A stretch of DNA of 37,749 bases from an uncultured Ruminococcus sp. (GCA_937926145.1 CALANW010000087.1:1-37749), one strand, 5' to 3'. Shown: positions 7,461 through 16,687, numbered from the stretch's first letter. Program-made: numbers and translations. Notes: generated by a model not told the origin, from the sequence alone.

Positions 7461-8396
7461 TACTTTATTCGTTTTTTTTGTGTAATTGACAATGTAAATC
7501 CCAAGGCAAACAAGCACGAGTGCCGCAATGCTTTTCAGACCGAATGCCTCCGATTCTCCGAGCAGGAACGCCGAAAGAATAAATCCGAAAACGGGGTTCA
7601 TAAAACCGTAAACGGCAATTCTTGAAACGGGATAATATTTGAGAAGCGATGCCCAAAGCGAATATGCGATTGCTGAAAGCGAAGCAAGATAGATAAGAAG
7701 CAGAACCGACTTTAAATCAAATCCGCTTATACTGCCGCCGAGCGCAAATCCGAGTATCGACATAACGATACCGCCGAGCAGGAACTGCCATGCGCTCATC
7801 ATCATCGGGTTTTCTTCGTTCGACCAGTGCTTCATCAGCACGGAAGAAAACGCATACGCCACGGTCGAGATAAGTATGAAACCCTCGCCTTTGAGCGTAA
7901 GTCCACCAGCGAGATCGCCTTTGCTGACATTGATTATAACAACTCCTGCAAAGCCGATAACGCTGCCGATGATCTTCGCCGCCGTGAATTTTTCCATTCG
8001 GAAGATAAGGCAGGAAACGATGAGCGCAACGAAAACGTTCATCGCTTCGATTACCGATGCCTTAACGCCAGAGGTGTTGGAAAGTCCGATGTAGAAGAAA
8101 AGATACTGCAATATCGTCTGAAACATACTCAGTGAGAAAACGCGTGGCAGGCTTTTTACGATCGGGCGGAGAAATTTTCCACTTATAAGGCTTGTGATGA
8201 TAATTGCGATAATCCCTGCGAGTGTGAAGCGAAGTCCTGCGTAAAGTATCTCGGTCGGGATATCCTCGGACGAGATATTGAGCCAAGAAAAACCTATCTT
8301 CACCAGCGGAAATGCGCTGCCCCACAAAAGGCAGCAGAGCATCGCTGACGGCAGCACCATTTTGGGATTTTCAAGTATGCTTTTTTTAGTTTCCAT
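7458..8396 (-). CDS. EamA-type drug/metabolite (DMT) transporter
   Basis: This 312-residue protein has about ten hydrophobic spans arranged as two EamA repeats (roughly residues 15-150 and 165-305). The family landmarks are LLWGSAFPLVKIGF near the N-terminus and LKYYPVSRIAVYGFMNPVFG, LLGESEAFGLKSIAALVLVCLGIYIVNY near the C-terminus. DMT proteins are proton-coupled or exchange transporters for amino acids, purines, sugars and other metabolites. The gene starts 23 bases after pyrDB stops on the same strand, so it may be the last gene of the pyrimidine cluster. A role in nucleobase or precursor transport is only a contextual guess. Confidence 0.87.
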   Translation of the reverse strand: METKKSILENPKMVLPSAMLCCLLWGSAFPLVKIGFSWLNISSEDIPTEILYAGLRFTLAGIIAIIITSLISGKFLRPIVKSLPRVFSLSMFQTILQYLFFYIGLSNTSGVKASVIEAMNVFVALIVSCLIFRMEKFTAAKIIGSVIGFAGVVIINVSKGDLAGGLTLKGEGFILISTVAYAFSSVLMKHWSNEENPMMMSAWQFLLGGIVMSILGFALGGSISGFDLKSVLLLIYLASLSAIAYSLWASLLKYYPVSRIAVYGFMNPVFGFILSAFLLGESEAFGLKSIAALVLVCLGIYIVNYTKKTNKV

Positions 8397-8419
8397 TTAG
8401 AAAGGGATAACCTCCGATT

Positions 8420-9331
8420 TTACCATGGCTTTACAGCGCCGACAATGTCATTGATGCTGTTGAGGTGGTTGTCCTCGACATATTTTTCAAGACCGTCGAT
8501 AATCTTTACAGCCGCAAGAGGGTCATTGAAAAGCGCAGCGCCGACCTGAACAGTCGAAGCACCTGCCATCATCATTTCAACAGCATCCTCCCAAGTGGAG
8601 ATGCCGCCCATTCCGCATACGGGTATTTTGACAGCGTTTGCGACCTGCCATACCATTCTAACGGCAACGGGGAAAACAGCAGGACCTGAAAGTCCGCCGA
8701 CATTGTTGTGGAGAATAGGACGCTTTGTGCGGATATCTATTCTCATTCCGAGAAGTGTGTTGATAAGCGAAACTGCATCTGCGCCCTCGGCTTCGACAGC
8801 CTTTGCGATCTCTGCAATGTTCGTAACGTTAGGGGAAAGCTTTATCATTATCGGCTTCTTTGTCGCAGCACGAACTATCTTTGTTATCTGAGCCGCACCC
8901 TCGCAGCTTACACCGAATGCTGCGCCGCCAGCCTTAACATTCGGGCAGGAGATGTTTACTTCGATCATCGGAACGTCAGTTTGGTCGAGCTTTTCAGCGA
9001 CTTCACGATAGCCGTCAGCGGTCGAGCCTGCCATATTTGCGATGATAACCGTATTTTTTCCCATAAGGTAGGGGAGTTCGTGTGCGATGAAATGGTCAAC
9101 GCCCGGGTTCTGGAGTCCAACGCTGTTGAGCATACCCGACGGTGTTTCTGCGATTCTTGGGGGAAGATTGCCCGTACGGAGCTTTTCGGTCGTGCCCTTT
9201 ACGCTGATGCCGCCGAGCCTGGAAAGGTCGAAGAACTCTTCGTATTCCTTGCCGTAGCCGAATGTTCCCGATGCAGGGATAACTGGGTTTTTGAAGTCAA
9301 CGCCTGCGAAATTTACAGCTAATTTATTCAT
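8420..9331 (-). CDS. pyrD: Dihydroorotate dehydrogenase B (NAD+), catalytic subunit
   Basis: The product is the class 1B dihydroorotate dehydrogenase catalytic subunit, oxidising dihydroorotate to orotate with FMN in the fourth step of UMP synthesis. The 303-residue protein contains NPVIPASGTFGYG near residue 16, ISVKGTT near 40, EVNISCPNVKAGG near 125 with the catalytic cysteine, MIKLSPNV near 160, and CGMGGISTWEDAVEMMMAGA near 240. Its start overlaps the pyrK stop by 8 bases, the standard pairing for the NAD-linked PyrDB-PyrK enzyme. Confidence 0.96.
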   Translation of the reverse strand: MNKLAVNFAGVDFKNPVIPASGTFGYGKEYEEFFDLSRLGGISVKGTTEKLRTGNLPPRIAETPSGMLNSVGLQNPGVDHFIAHELPYLMGKNTVIIANMAGSTADGYREVAEKLDQTDVPMIEVNISCPNVKAGGAAFGVSCEGAAQITKIVRAATKKPIMIKLSPNVTNIAEIAKAVEAEGADAVSLINTLLGMRIDIRTKRPILHNNVGGLSGPAVFPVAVRMVWQVANAVKIPVCGMGGISTWEDAVEMMMAGASTVQVGAALFNDPLAAVKIIDGLEKYVEDNHLNSINDIVGAVKPW

Positions 9332-10100
9332 CGAAATTTACCTCCTCGCCGTCAAATACGGGGCCGTCCTTGCAAACGTGGGAATAGAATTCCTCACCGT
9401 CGCGGATAGTTCTGCAAACGCAGACAAGGCAAGCGCCTATTCCGCAGCCCATTCTTTCTTCGAGCGAAACCTGAGTCCTTATGCCGTTTTCCCTTGCGAT
9501 CTCAACAATTTTTTTGAGCATTACGGACGGACCGCAGGCATAGATAACGTCAGGCTTTTCCTTTGCAATCTCTTCCTTGAGAGCGTCCGTAACAAAGCCT
9601 TTTCTTCCTGCCGAGCCGTCATCGGTGCAGAGGATAGTCTGTGCGCCCGTTTTTGCAAAATCATTCTGGAGAATAACAGCGGAGGAGTTTCTGAAACCGC
9701 TTATCACCTTGGCATTTGCGCCGAAGTGTTCAGCAATTGGAACCATCGGAGGGTTGCCTATGCCGCCGCCGATGATGACAGCCTTGTTATAGCCGTCAAA
9801 CTTGAATCCGTTTCCGCCGAGCGGTGCGATAATGTCAATAAGGTCGCCCTCTGCAAGCTGCGAAAGCTCCTTTGTGCCTTTTCCGCGAACTTCAAAAACG
9901 ATGCGGAGAGTTCCCTTTTCCTTGTCTATGCCGCATATTGAAATAGGGCGGCGGAGCATAAATCCGTCAACCTTTATGTTTATGAATTGACCTGCCTGTG
10001 CAGCTGCGGCAGCATCTGGGCAGAGTATTGTCATATCGTAGATCTCTTTTGCGAGAGCTGTTTTGGATATGATAGGGTAGCAGCCTTGTGTGTATTTCAT
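9324..10100 (-). CDS. pyrK: Dihydroorotate dehydrogenase B electron transfer subunit
   Basis: PyrK carries FAD and a [2Fe-2S] cluster and passes electrons from PyrDB to NAD+. The 258-residue protein shows the ferredoxin-reductase layout: FAD-binding MLRRPISICGID near residue 50, the nucleotide-binding AVIIGGGIGNPPMVPIAEHF near 108, and a C-terminal cysteine cluster CGIGACLVC followed by a fourth cysteine in HVCKDGPVF. The ATG follows AGGAGG. The palindromic repeat R2 directly abuts the ribosome binding site on the upstream side. Confidence 0.96.
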   Translation of the reverse strand: MKYTQGCYPIISKTALAKEIYDMTILCPDAAAAAQAGQFINIKVDGFMLRRPISICGIDKEKGTLRIVFEVRGKGTKELSQLAEGDLIDIIAPLGGNGFKFDGYNKAVIIGGGIGNPPMVPIAEHFGANAKVISGFRNSSAVILQNDFAKTGAQTILCTDDGSAGRKGFVTDALKEEIAKEKPDVIYACGPSVMLKKIVEIARENGIRTQVSLEERMGCGIGACLVCVCRTIRDGEEFYSHVCKDGPVFDGEEVNFDE

Positions 10101-10111
10101 AATAACCTCCT

Positions 10112-10245
10112 ATACTTATATCTAATCAGAATGTGTAAAAAAAATCAAGCAAAAGCTAAAGCTGTTGAAAACAGGTTGATGTTGAAAACAGCTTTAAATG
10201 GATCTTACGCCGATTTTTTTCTGCACATTCATTAGAGATCAGTAT
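10112..10245 (-). repeat. Palindromic element R2 (same family as R3)
   Basis: Read on the minus strand the element starts ATACTGATCTCTAATGAATGTG and runs to the complement of ATACTTATATCTAATCAG; the ends are inverted repeats. It matches R3 at 35024-35125 over about 40 bases at each end, including AAAAATCGGCG on one side and GCTTTTGCTTGATTTTTT on the other. The middle is different and longer, with its own AAAGCTGTT/AACAGCTTT pairing. It starts at the last base of the stop codon of the preceding minus-strand gene. Confidence 0.8.
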
Positions 10246-11153
10246 TAATGCCTTTTTACTTTAGGTTCTATGCTTTTTGCGTAATATTCATCTGTATCGG
10301 GGAGAATGAGATCGGCGGTCGAAAGATCGTCCATTGCGTTTTCCTTAACGCTGTCGCTTTGCTTTTTGTCGGTTTCAAGCTTGTTCTGTTCGAGCCATTT
10401 TTCCGCAGAATCAGCCGTCACCTGAATGTTTGGGATAACGCCGAGTTGTTCTTTTTCCGCCGTTATATCGAGCATTTCCATTCGTTTTTCTTCGGTTTCG
10501 AGCGTCGGAGCAGCCTTTTGCTCGGGGTGTTCCGCAAGCCATTTTTCACGCATTTTTGCATAATGCGAGCGCCGCAAATAGAATACTGCAAGGTTAAAAG
10601 TCGGAAAACCCTCCTGCGTCACAAGATAATCAAGCTCTTTAAGTCCGCGCACCGTAAAATCGTTTATCCAGAAGCCTGCAAGGGCGTAAATCATAAGCAT
10701 AACTGCCCAGAAACCGTTCATATCGTCAAAAAGTCCGAAGCCTGCGAGGATCCCAAGTATAAGATGTGCAGGATAGATCACAGCCATTACCTTCGGAGCA
10801 AATTTCAGATGGAATGTGTTTCCGAGGATCGAAAAGATCATCGTCAGCAGTGCAAGCGGAAATGTTATGAGCCAGCCGCTTGTGTTGTAAGCAACGCTTG
10901 AAATGTTTTTTCCCGTATCAATGATAACTTCATTTATCGTGTCGAGAAGATTTCCAGCAATTGAGTTGGAAATGACGGACGCAGACTTATACAGAACCAT
11001 AAGAAACGATAAATACATCATTGCTGCGCTGCTGATAAGCTCATAGATAAGAGAAATTTTGAATCCCCGCAGTGCAATGCGCATACGCTCACCGTTTATG
11101 TCGAAGTTCTGATCCCTCAAAAAAGACGAGTTAAGCTTTTCGTCCCAGCTCAT
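10245..11153 (-). CDS. Uncharacterised multi-span membrane protein within the pyrimidine cluster
   Basis: I do not recognise this 302-residue protein. Four to five hydrophobic segments are visible at roughly residues 32-58, 92-112, 117-140 and 145-165. Two soluble tails flank them, including a long Glu/Lys-rich C-terminal tail (about residues 195-302) with no family motif that I can name. The short N-terminal segment MSWDEKLNSSFLRDQNF is cytoplasmic in character. The ATG follows AGGGGG. It lies between carB and pyrK on the same strand, but the gaps on both sides (207 and 144 bases, the latter mostly repeat R2) mean shared transcription is not assured. A link to pyrimidine metabolism is positional only. 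Confidence 0.7.
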   Translation of the reverse strand: MSWDEKLNSSFLRDQNFDINGERMRIALRGFKISLIYELISSAAMMYLSFLMVLYKSASVISNSIAGNLLDTINEVIIDTGKNISSVAYNTSGWLITFPLALLTMIFSILGNTFHLKFAPKVMAVIYPAHLILGILAGFGLFDDMNGFWAVMLMIYALAGFWINDFTVRGLKELDYLVTQEGFPTFNLAVFYLRRSHYAKMREKWLAEHPEQKAAPTLETEEKRMEMLDITAEKEQLGVIPNIQVTADSAEKWLEQNKLETDKKQSDSVKENAMDDLSTADLILPDTDEYYAKSIEPKVKRH

Positions 11154-11309
11154 AATTTTTCCCCCTGATTTATGTCAGTCTTATGTTGATTCGTGTGAAA
11201 ATCATGCTTATTCCAAACGAGCCTGTCCGTTTATGGGCAGGCTGCGTTTTTGATTATAAATATTCCAAACCTTCCTCCGCGGATATAAACTGACCCTTGC
11301 TGTGAACAA

Positions 11310-11361
11310 AGCGGAACGAAGTGAAGCGATGGCGCGAATTCGCCGCGGGGCGTTCTCCGCT
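11310..11361. repeat. Inverted repeat just after carB
   Basis: AGCGGAACG (11310-11318) pairs with CGTTCTCCGCT (11351-11361) around a GC-rich centre containing GGCGCGAATTCGCC. It begins at the carB stop on the minus strand and may stabilise or end the carB message, but no good T-run follows. A second stem, AGCCTGTCC/GGGCAGGCT (about 11219-11241), lies further down. Nothing else is visible in 11154-11360. Confidence 0.4.
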
Positions 11362-14300
11362 TATATTTTTGTGATATCTACCATTTCGATGTCGTCAATG
11401 TCCTTGCCCATTGCAAGAATATCAGCAACAGCGTTTGCCGTGTCGATAGCTGTAAGGCAGCAGATAGAACGTTCAACCGTCTTACGGCGAATCTTTACGC
11501 TGTCGAGAGCAGGAAGTCTGCCCTTTGCGGAGGTCGAGATAACATAGTCAATCTTGCCGCTGTCGAGGAGATCCATAACGTTCGGACCTTCTTCGGAAGC
11601 CTTGCGGACAACGTTCGCTGCGATCATATTTCTGTTGAGTATCGAAGCTGTGCCGCTCGTTGCATAAAGCGTGAAGCCAAGTCGCTCGAACTTTTCGGCA
11701 ACATAGAGGATCTCCTGCTTGTCGGTATCACGAACTGTGATAAGAACACCACCGCCGGTTTTCTTGGTGAGGTCATAGCCTGCGCCTACAAGTCCCTTGT
11801 AAAGAGCGTCCTCAAAGTTGTGAGCGATACCAAGACATTCACCCGTGGACTTCATCTCAGGTCCGAGTGCTGTATCAACATCGTGAAGCTTTGCAAAGCT
11901 GAAAACAGGAACTTTGACAGCGATGTATTCAGCCTCTCTGTAAAGACCGCTCTCATAGCCCTGCTGTTTGAGGGTTTCGCCGAGCATTATCTTTGTAGCG
12001 ATATCGACCATAGGAACGCCCGTTACCTTTGAAATGTAAGGAACAGTTCTGGACGAACGCGGGTTAACTTCGATAACGTAAACTTCGTTGTTGTAAACAA
12101 CATACTGAATGTTTACAAGACCAATTACCTTAAGCTCGAATGCAAGCTTCTTGGTGTAGTCGATGATAGTTTCGCGAATTTTCTTTGTGAGCGTCATTGC
12201 AGGGTAAACGGAGATAGAGTCGCCCGAGTGGATACCTGCACGTTCGATATGTTCCATGATACCTGGGATAAGGTAGTCTGTGCCGTCACAGATAGCGTCA
12301 ACTTCAACTTCCTTGCCCATCATATACTTATCGATAAGAACTGGGTTTTCGAGTCCGCCTCTTGTGATGATAGCCATATATTCGATGATATCCTGGTCGG
12401 AGTGCGCGATTATCATATTCTGACCGCCGAGAACGTAGGAAGGACGCATAAGAACGGGGTAGCCGAGGCTTTCGGCAGCCGCAAGAGCTTCATCAACGTT
12501 CATTACAGTGTGACCTGCGGGACGTGGAATTCCGCACTTGTTGAGAAGTTCGTCGAAACGCTCTCTGTCTTCGGCTGCGTCGATGCTGTCAGCGGAAGTA
12601 CCGAGAATGTTTACGCCCATTTCGTCAAGATATTTTGTGAGCTTGATAGCAGTCTGACCGCCGAACTGAACAACTACGCCGTCAGGCTTTTCGGTTGCGA
12701 TAAGTGAAGCAACGTCTTCCTTTGTGAGTGGGTCGAAGTAAAGTCTGTCGCCCGTGTCAAAATCGGTGGAAACCGTTTCAGGGTTGTTATTGCAGATAAC
12801 AGCTTCGTAACCCATTTCTTTGAGCGCCCATACGCAGTGAACGGAACAGTAGTCGAATTCGATACCCTGACCGATTCTGATAGGACCTGAACCGAAAACG
12901 ATGATCTTTTTCTTGTCGGTCTTCTTTCTGTCAAGGAACTGGAGAGCTTCGTTTTCCTCATCATAAGTTGAGTAGAAGTAAGGAGTTTCAGCCTTGAATT
13001 CGCCTGCGCAGGTGTCAACCATTTTGTATACGAAGTCACGGTGCTTAGGACATTTCTGACCGCTTATGCGCTCGATAGTGCTGTCGAGGTAGCCGTAACG
13101 CTTTGCAAGGTCATATTTATCATCGGTGAGAGCGCCGTCAGCAAGGTATTTTTCAAGGTCAACAAGGTTTTTGAGCTTGGAAATGAACCAGTTGTCAATT
13201 CTTGTGATCTCATGTATCTTATTAACGGGAATTCCGCGCTTCAAAGCTTCAAATACAACGAATGAACGCTCATCGTCAACATTGTAAAGGAGCTTTTCGA
13301 TCTCTTCTGTAGGAACATTTGCAAGCTTTTTGAGGTTCATGCTGTCCATTCCGAGCTCGATAGAACGTACAGCTTTCATCATAGCCTGCTCGAACGAAGT
13401 ACCGATAGCCATAACTTCGCCCGTTGCCATCATCTGTGTGCCGAGTGTTCTCTTTGCGTAAACGAACTTGTCGAAAGGCCACTTCGGGAACTTTACAACA
13501 ACGTAGTCGAGCGCAGGCTCGAAGCAAGCGTAGGTCTTGCCCGTTACGGCGTTGATGATCTCGTCAAGAGTGTAGCCGATAGCGATCTTTGTTGCAACCT
13601 TTGCGATAGGATAACCTGTTGCCTTGGAAGCGAGTGCGGAAGAACGCGAAACTCTCGGGTTTACTTCGATAACAGCATATTCAAAGGAAGTAGGGTGAAG
13701 TGCGAACTGGCAGTTGCAGCCGCCCTCTACTTTAAGTTCGGAAATGATGTTGATAGCCGCTGTACGGAGCATCTGATATTCCTTATCGGTGAGCGTTACA
13801 GCAGGTGCGATAACGATAGAGTCGCCCGTGTGAACGCCGACAGGGTCGAAGTTTTCCATCGAGCAGACTGTGATAACATTGTCCTTGCGGTCACGGATAA
13901 CTTCAAACTCAATTTCTTTCCAGCCCGAGATACATTTTTCAACAAGTATCTGGTGGATAGGGGAAAGACGAAGTCCGTTCGTAGCAATATCGCGAAGCTC
14001 TTCTTCGTTGTTTGCGATACCGCCGCCCGTGCCGCCGAGTGTGAACGCAGGACGGATAATTACGGGGTAACCGATAACATTGTTTGTGAAATCAACAGCG
14101 TCTTCAAGCTCTTCAACGACCTTGGACGGGATACAAGGCTCGCCGATCTTTTCCATAGTGTCCTTGAATGCCTGTCTGTCCTCAGCCTTGTGAATGGTTT
14201 CGGGGTTAGCACCGAGGAGCTTTACACCGTGGGATTCGAGGAAGCCTTCCTCTGCAAGCTGCATGGAAAGTGTAAGACCAGTCTGTCCGCCGAGTGTGGA

Positions 14301-14561
14301 AAGAACGCTGTCAGGCTTTTCGATCTCAATTATCTTCTTTACAACATCGAGTGTGAGCGGTTCAATATAAACCTTGTCAGCCATTGCCTTATCGGTCATA
14401 ATCGTAGCAGGGTTGGAGTTGATAAGTACAACTTCAAGACCCTCCTGCTTAAGAGCGCGGCAAGCCTGAGTGCCTGCATAGTCAAATTCGGCAGCCTGAC
14501 CGATAACGATAGGACCTGAACCGATAACGAGGACCTTTTTTATATCATTACGAAGCGGCAT
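11361..14561 (-). CDS. carB: Carbamoyl-phosphate synthase large subunit
   Basis: CarB makes carbamoyl phosphate from bicarbonate, ammonia (tunnelled from CarA) and two ATP. The 1066-residue protein is full length. It opens MPLRNDIKKVLVIGSGPIVIGQAAEFDY and has two homologous ATP-grasp halves; the second starts near residue 545 with IIVFGSGPIRIGQGIEFDY. Each half contains the conserved EVNPRVSRSSALASKATGYP or EVNPRSSRTVPYISKVTGVP segment. The C-terminal MGS-like regulatory domain (about 930-1066) holds LYATSGTAS and a region that binds UMP and ornithine in the E. coli enzyme. It starts 1 base after carA stops, so the two are coupled. Confidence 0.98.
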   Translation of the reverse strand: MPLRNDIKKVLVIGSGPIVIGQAAEFDYAGTQACRALKQEGLEVVLINSNPATIMTDKAMADKVYIEPLTLDVVKKIIEIEKPDSVLSTLGGQTGLTLSMQLAEEGFLESHGVKLLGANPETIHKAEDRQAFKDTMEKIGEPCIPSKVVEELEDAVDFTNNVIGYPVIIRPAFTLGGTGGGIANNEEELRDIATNGLRLSPIHQILVEKCISGWKEIEFEVIRDRKDNVITVCSMENFDPVGVHTGDSIVIAPAVTLTDKEYQMLRTAAINIISELKVEGGCNCQFALHPTSFEYAVIEVNPRVSRSSALASKATGYPIAKVATKIAIGYTLDEIINAVTGKTYACFEPALDYVVVKFPKWPFDKFVYAKRTLGTQMMATGEVMAIGTSFEQAMMKAVRSIELGMDSMNLKKLANVPTEEIEKLLYNVDDERSFVVFEALKRGIPVNKIHEITRIDNWFISKLKNLVDLEKYLADGALTDDKYDLAKRYGYLDSTIERISGQKCPKHRDFVYKMVDTCAGEFKAETPYFYSTYDEENEALQFLDRKKTDKKKIIVFGSGPIRIGQGIEFDYCSVHCVWALKEMGYEAVICNNNPETVSTDFDTGDRLYFDPLTKEDVASLIATEKPDGVVVQFGGQTAIKLTKYLDEMGVNILGTSADSIDAAEDRERFDELLNKCGIPRPAGHTVMNVDEALAAAESLGYPVLMRPSYVLGGQNMIIAHSDQDIIEYMAIITRGGLENPVLIDKYMMGKEVEVDAICDGTDYLIPGIMEHIERAGIHSGDSISVYPAMTLTKKIRETIIDYTKKLAFELKVIGLVNIQYVVYNNEVYVIEVNPRSSRTVPYISKVTGVPMVDIATKIMLGETLKQQGYESGLYREAEYIAVKVPVFSFAKLHDVDTALGPEMKSTGECLGIAHNFEDALYKGLVGAGYDLTKKTGGGVLITVRDTDKQEILYVAEKFERLGFTLYATSGTASILNRNMIAANVVRKASEEGPNVMDLLDSGKIDYVISTSAKGRLPALDSVKIRRKTVERSICCLTAIDTANAVADILAMGKDIDDIEMVDITKI

Positions 14562-14562
14562 T

Positions 14563-15675
14563 TTACTTGTCCTCCTTGTTTTTCTTAATTAAATCAATGA
14601 ATTTATCGAAAAGATAAGCGGTGTCGAGAGGACCGCCGCAAGCTTCGGGGTGGAACTGAACCGTGAAGCAGGGGAATGCGGTGTAGCGAACACCCTCGCA
14701 GGTCTTGTCGTTTGCATTTATGTGCGAAACCGTGCCGATCTCGGACGGAACGCTGTCGCTTATTACAGCATAGCCGTGGTTCTGGGAGGTAACGAATGTC
14801 TTGTCCATATCAAGGTCGATAACAGGCTGATTTGCACCTCTGTGACCGTATTTGAGCTTTTCGGTCTTAGCGCCGTTTGCAAGAGCCATAAGCTGGTGTC
14901 CAAGACAAATTCCGAAGATCGGAATGTTTGCAGTTGTGAGCTTTTTGAGCTCTGCGATAACTTCAACATTTTCAGCAGGATCTCCGGGGCCGTTAGAAAG
15001 CATTATTCCGTCAGGCTTCATTGCGATAACTTCTTCCGCAGTTGTCGAAGCAGGAACTACAGTTACATTGCAGCCACGCTTGATAAGCTCACGGCGGATA
15101 TTTCTCTTGTAGCCGAAATCATAAAGCACAACATTGTAAACGGGATTTTCAGCAGGATATTCTTTCTTGTTGGGGATAGTCACCGACTTAACAGCGTTCA
15201 CGATCTTGAATTCAGCGATCTTTTTGAGGAACTCGTCTTTCTTTTCGTAAACATTTTCCGTTGTGATAACGCCGTTCATAACGCCGTGTTCACGGATGAT
15301 TCTTGTAAGGCATCTTGTGTCGATAGAATGTATGCCGATGATGTTGTTCTTAACGAGAAATTCGTCAACTCCGCCCGTCATTCTGAAGTTGGACGGGGTG
15401 TTGCACCATTCTCTTACAATGTAGCCGTTGACGTAGGACTTTTCGGATTCTCCGTCCTCTTCGTTCACACCGTAGTTTCCGATGAGCGGAAATGTCTGTG
15501 TAACGATCTGACCGAAGTAGCTCGGGTCTGTGAGAGTTTCCTGATAAGCGGTCATGCTTGTTGTAAAAACGATCTCTCCGAAAGAAGTTCCCTTTGCTCC
15601 GAAAGAGTAACCCTCAAAGATCTTTCCGTTTTCAAGCATAATGTACGCTTTATCGCCTGTGTTGAATAAAGACAT
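14563..15675 (-). CDS. carA: Carbamoyl-phosphate synthase small subunit (glutaminase)
   Basis: CarA hydrolyses glutamine and delivers ammonia to CarB. The 370-residue protein has an N-terminal CPSase small-chain domain (LENGKIFEGYSFGA, FTTSMTAYQETLTDPSYFGQ) and a C-terminal class I amidotransferase domain. The catalytic nucleophile lies in PIFGICLGHQLMALA near residue 260, and the His-Glu pair in TVQFHPEACGGPLDT near 340. The ATG follows GGGAGG. A pair of overlapping hairpins separates it from pyrF upstream. Confidence 0.98.
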   Translation of the reverse strand: MSLFNTGDKAYIMLENGKIFEGYSFGAKGTSFGEIVFTTSMTAYQETLTDPSYFGQIVTQTFPLIGNYGVNEEDGESEKSYVNGYIVREWCNTPSNFRMTGGVDEFLVKNNIIGIHSIDTRCLTRIIREHGVMNGVITTENVYEKKDEFLKKIAEFKIVNAVKSVTIPNKKEYPAENPVYNVVLYDFGYKRNIRRELIKRGCNVTVVPASTTAEEVIAMKPDGIMLSNGPGDPAENVEVIAELKKLTTANIPIFGICLGHQLMALANGAKTEKLKYGHRGANQPVIDLDMDKTFVTSQNHGYAVISDSVPSEIGTVSHINANDKTCEGVRYTAFPCFTVQFHPEACGGPLDTAYLFDKFIDLIKKNKEDK

Positions 15676-15712
15676 TATTTTTCCTCCCGATTTATAATGT
15701 ATTAACGGAATA

Positions 15713-15756
15713 TTCCGACCTTACGGTAAAAATAAGGTCGGAAGTACCTTATTTTT
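15713..15756 (-). promoter_or_regulatory. Two mutually exclusive hairpins between pyrF and carA
   Basis: On the minus strand the pyrF stop codon is part of hairpin B: AAAAATAAGGT (15756-15746) pairs with ACCTTATTTTT (15738-15728), followed by further bases without a long T-run. Hairpin A uses TTCCGACCTTA (15743-15733) and TAAGGTCGGAA (15723-15713). Both use the same ACCTTA block, so only one can form at a time. This looks like an attenuator or an internal operon processing point; no trans-acting factor is evident. Confidence 0.55.
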
Positions 15757-16687
15757 ACTTTTTAAGCGCAGTAACGAATGAGGTGATGTCCTCTCTCATG
15801 CGGATACATTCTCTTCTTGCTGCCTTTGCGAAGTCCTTTTCGTCGCAGCCTTCTTTCTTGTAAGCAGTCATAACAGCTCTTGAAGAGTTTACGATAGCGC
15901 CAAGACCCTTTTCGTCGAAAGCCTTTGCAACGCCCTCTGCACCGCCGCCCTGTGCGCCGTAGCCCGGAACGAGGAAGAATGTGTGTGGGAGCTTTGCTCT
16001 CATTTCTGCGAGCTGTTCGGGATATGTTGCGCCGACAACTGCACCGACAGCGGAGTAACCGTACTTGCCGATAGTGTCCTTGCCCCATTCTTCACACATT
16101 TCGCCCATTGTGTTGTAAATGGTCTTGCCGTCGTCAAGAATTCTGTCCTGAAGCTCGCCCGAGGACTTGTTGGAGGTCTTGACAAGAACAAAGATACCCT
16201 TGTCATTCTCTGCGCAAACCTTTGTAAGGGGCGCGATGCCGTCCGTTCCGAGATAACCGTTTACCGTGAGCGCATCAGCACCGAAGCCCTCAAACTTTAC
16301 TCCGTCAACTTCTGTGCTGCCGAGGTAAGCGTTCGTGTAAGCTTCCATTGTTGCGCCGATATCGTTTCTCTTGCCGTCGACCATGACAAACATACCTTTG
16401 CTCTGTGCGTATTCGATTGTTTTGTAAAGCGTTTTAACGCCCTGCCAGCCGTACATTTCGTAGTAAGCTGCCTGCGGCTTGATAGCAGGAACGATGTCGT
16501 AAATTTCATCAATGATAGCCTTGTTGAATTCAAGGATAGCCTTTGCCGCACCCTTGAGGTCAGCACCCTTTTCCTCGAATGCCTTTTTCTTGATGAATTC
16601 GGGAACATAATCAAGCTTAGGGTCAAGTCCTACAACTGTAGGGTTGCCCGTTTCGATTATCTTTGCAATAAGTCTGTCAAATGACAT
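15755..16687 (-). CDS. pyrF: Orotidine 5'-phosphate decarboxylase (type 2)
   Basis: PyrF converts OMP to UMP, the last step of the pathway. The 310-residue protein belongs to the longer type 2 subfamily: TVVGLDPKLDYVPEF near the N-terminus, AIKPQAAYYEMYGWQG near 85, and the catalytic MVDGKRNDIGATMEAYTNAYLG near 125 with the active-site Lys-Asp pair. AVGAVVGATYPEQLAEMR and FLVPGYGAQGG form the phosphate-binding end. I chose the ATG at 16687, eight bases after AGGAG, over the in-frame GTG at 16696. It follows pyrC by 15 bases. Confidence 0.96.
   Translation of the reverse strand: MSFDRLIAKIIETGNPTVVGLDPKLDYVPEFIKKKAFEEKGADLKGAAKAILEFNKAIIDEIYDIVPAIKPQAAYYEMYGWQGVKTLYKTIEYAQSKGMFVMVDGKRNDIGATMEAYTNAYLGSTEVDGVKFEGFGADALTVNGYLGTDGIAPLTKVCAENDKGIFVLVKTSNKSSGELQDRILDDGKTIYNTMGEMCEEWGKDTIGKYGYSAVGAVVGATYPEQLAEMRAKLPHTFFLVPGYGAQGGGAEGVAKAFDEKGLGAIVNSSRAVMTAYKKEGCDEKDFAKAARRECIRMREDITSFVTALKK

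Noticed and set aside
11200..11300. Possible additional copy of the ATACTAAT element family after carB
   Set aside because: The inverted repeats there have neither the terminal octamer nor any similarity to R1-R3.
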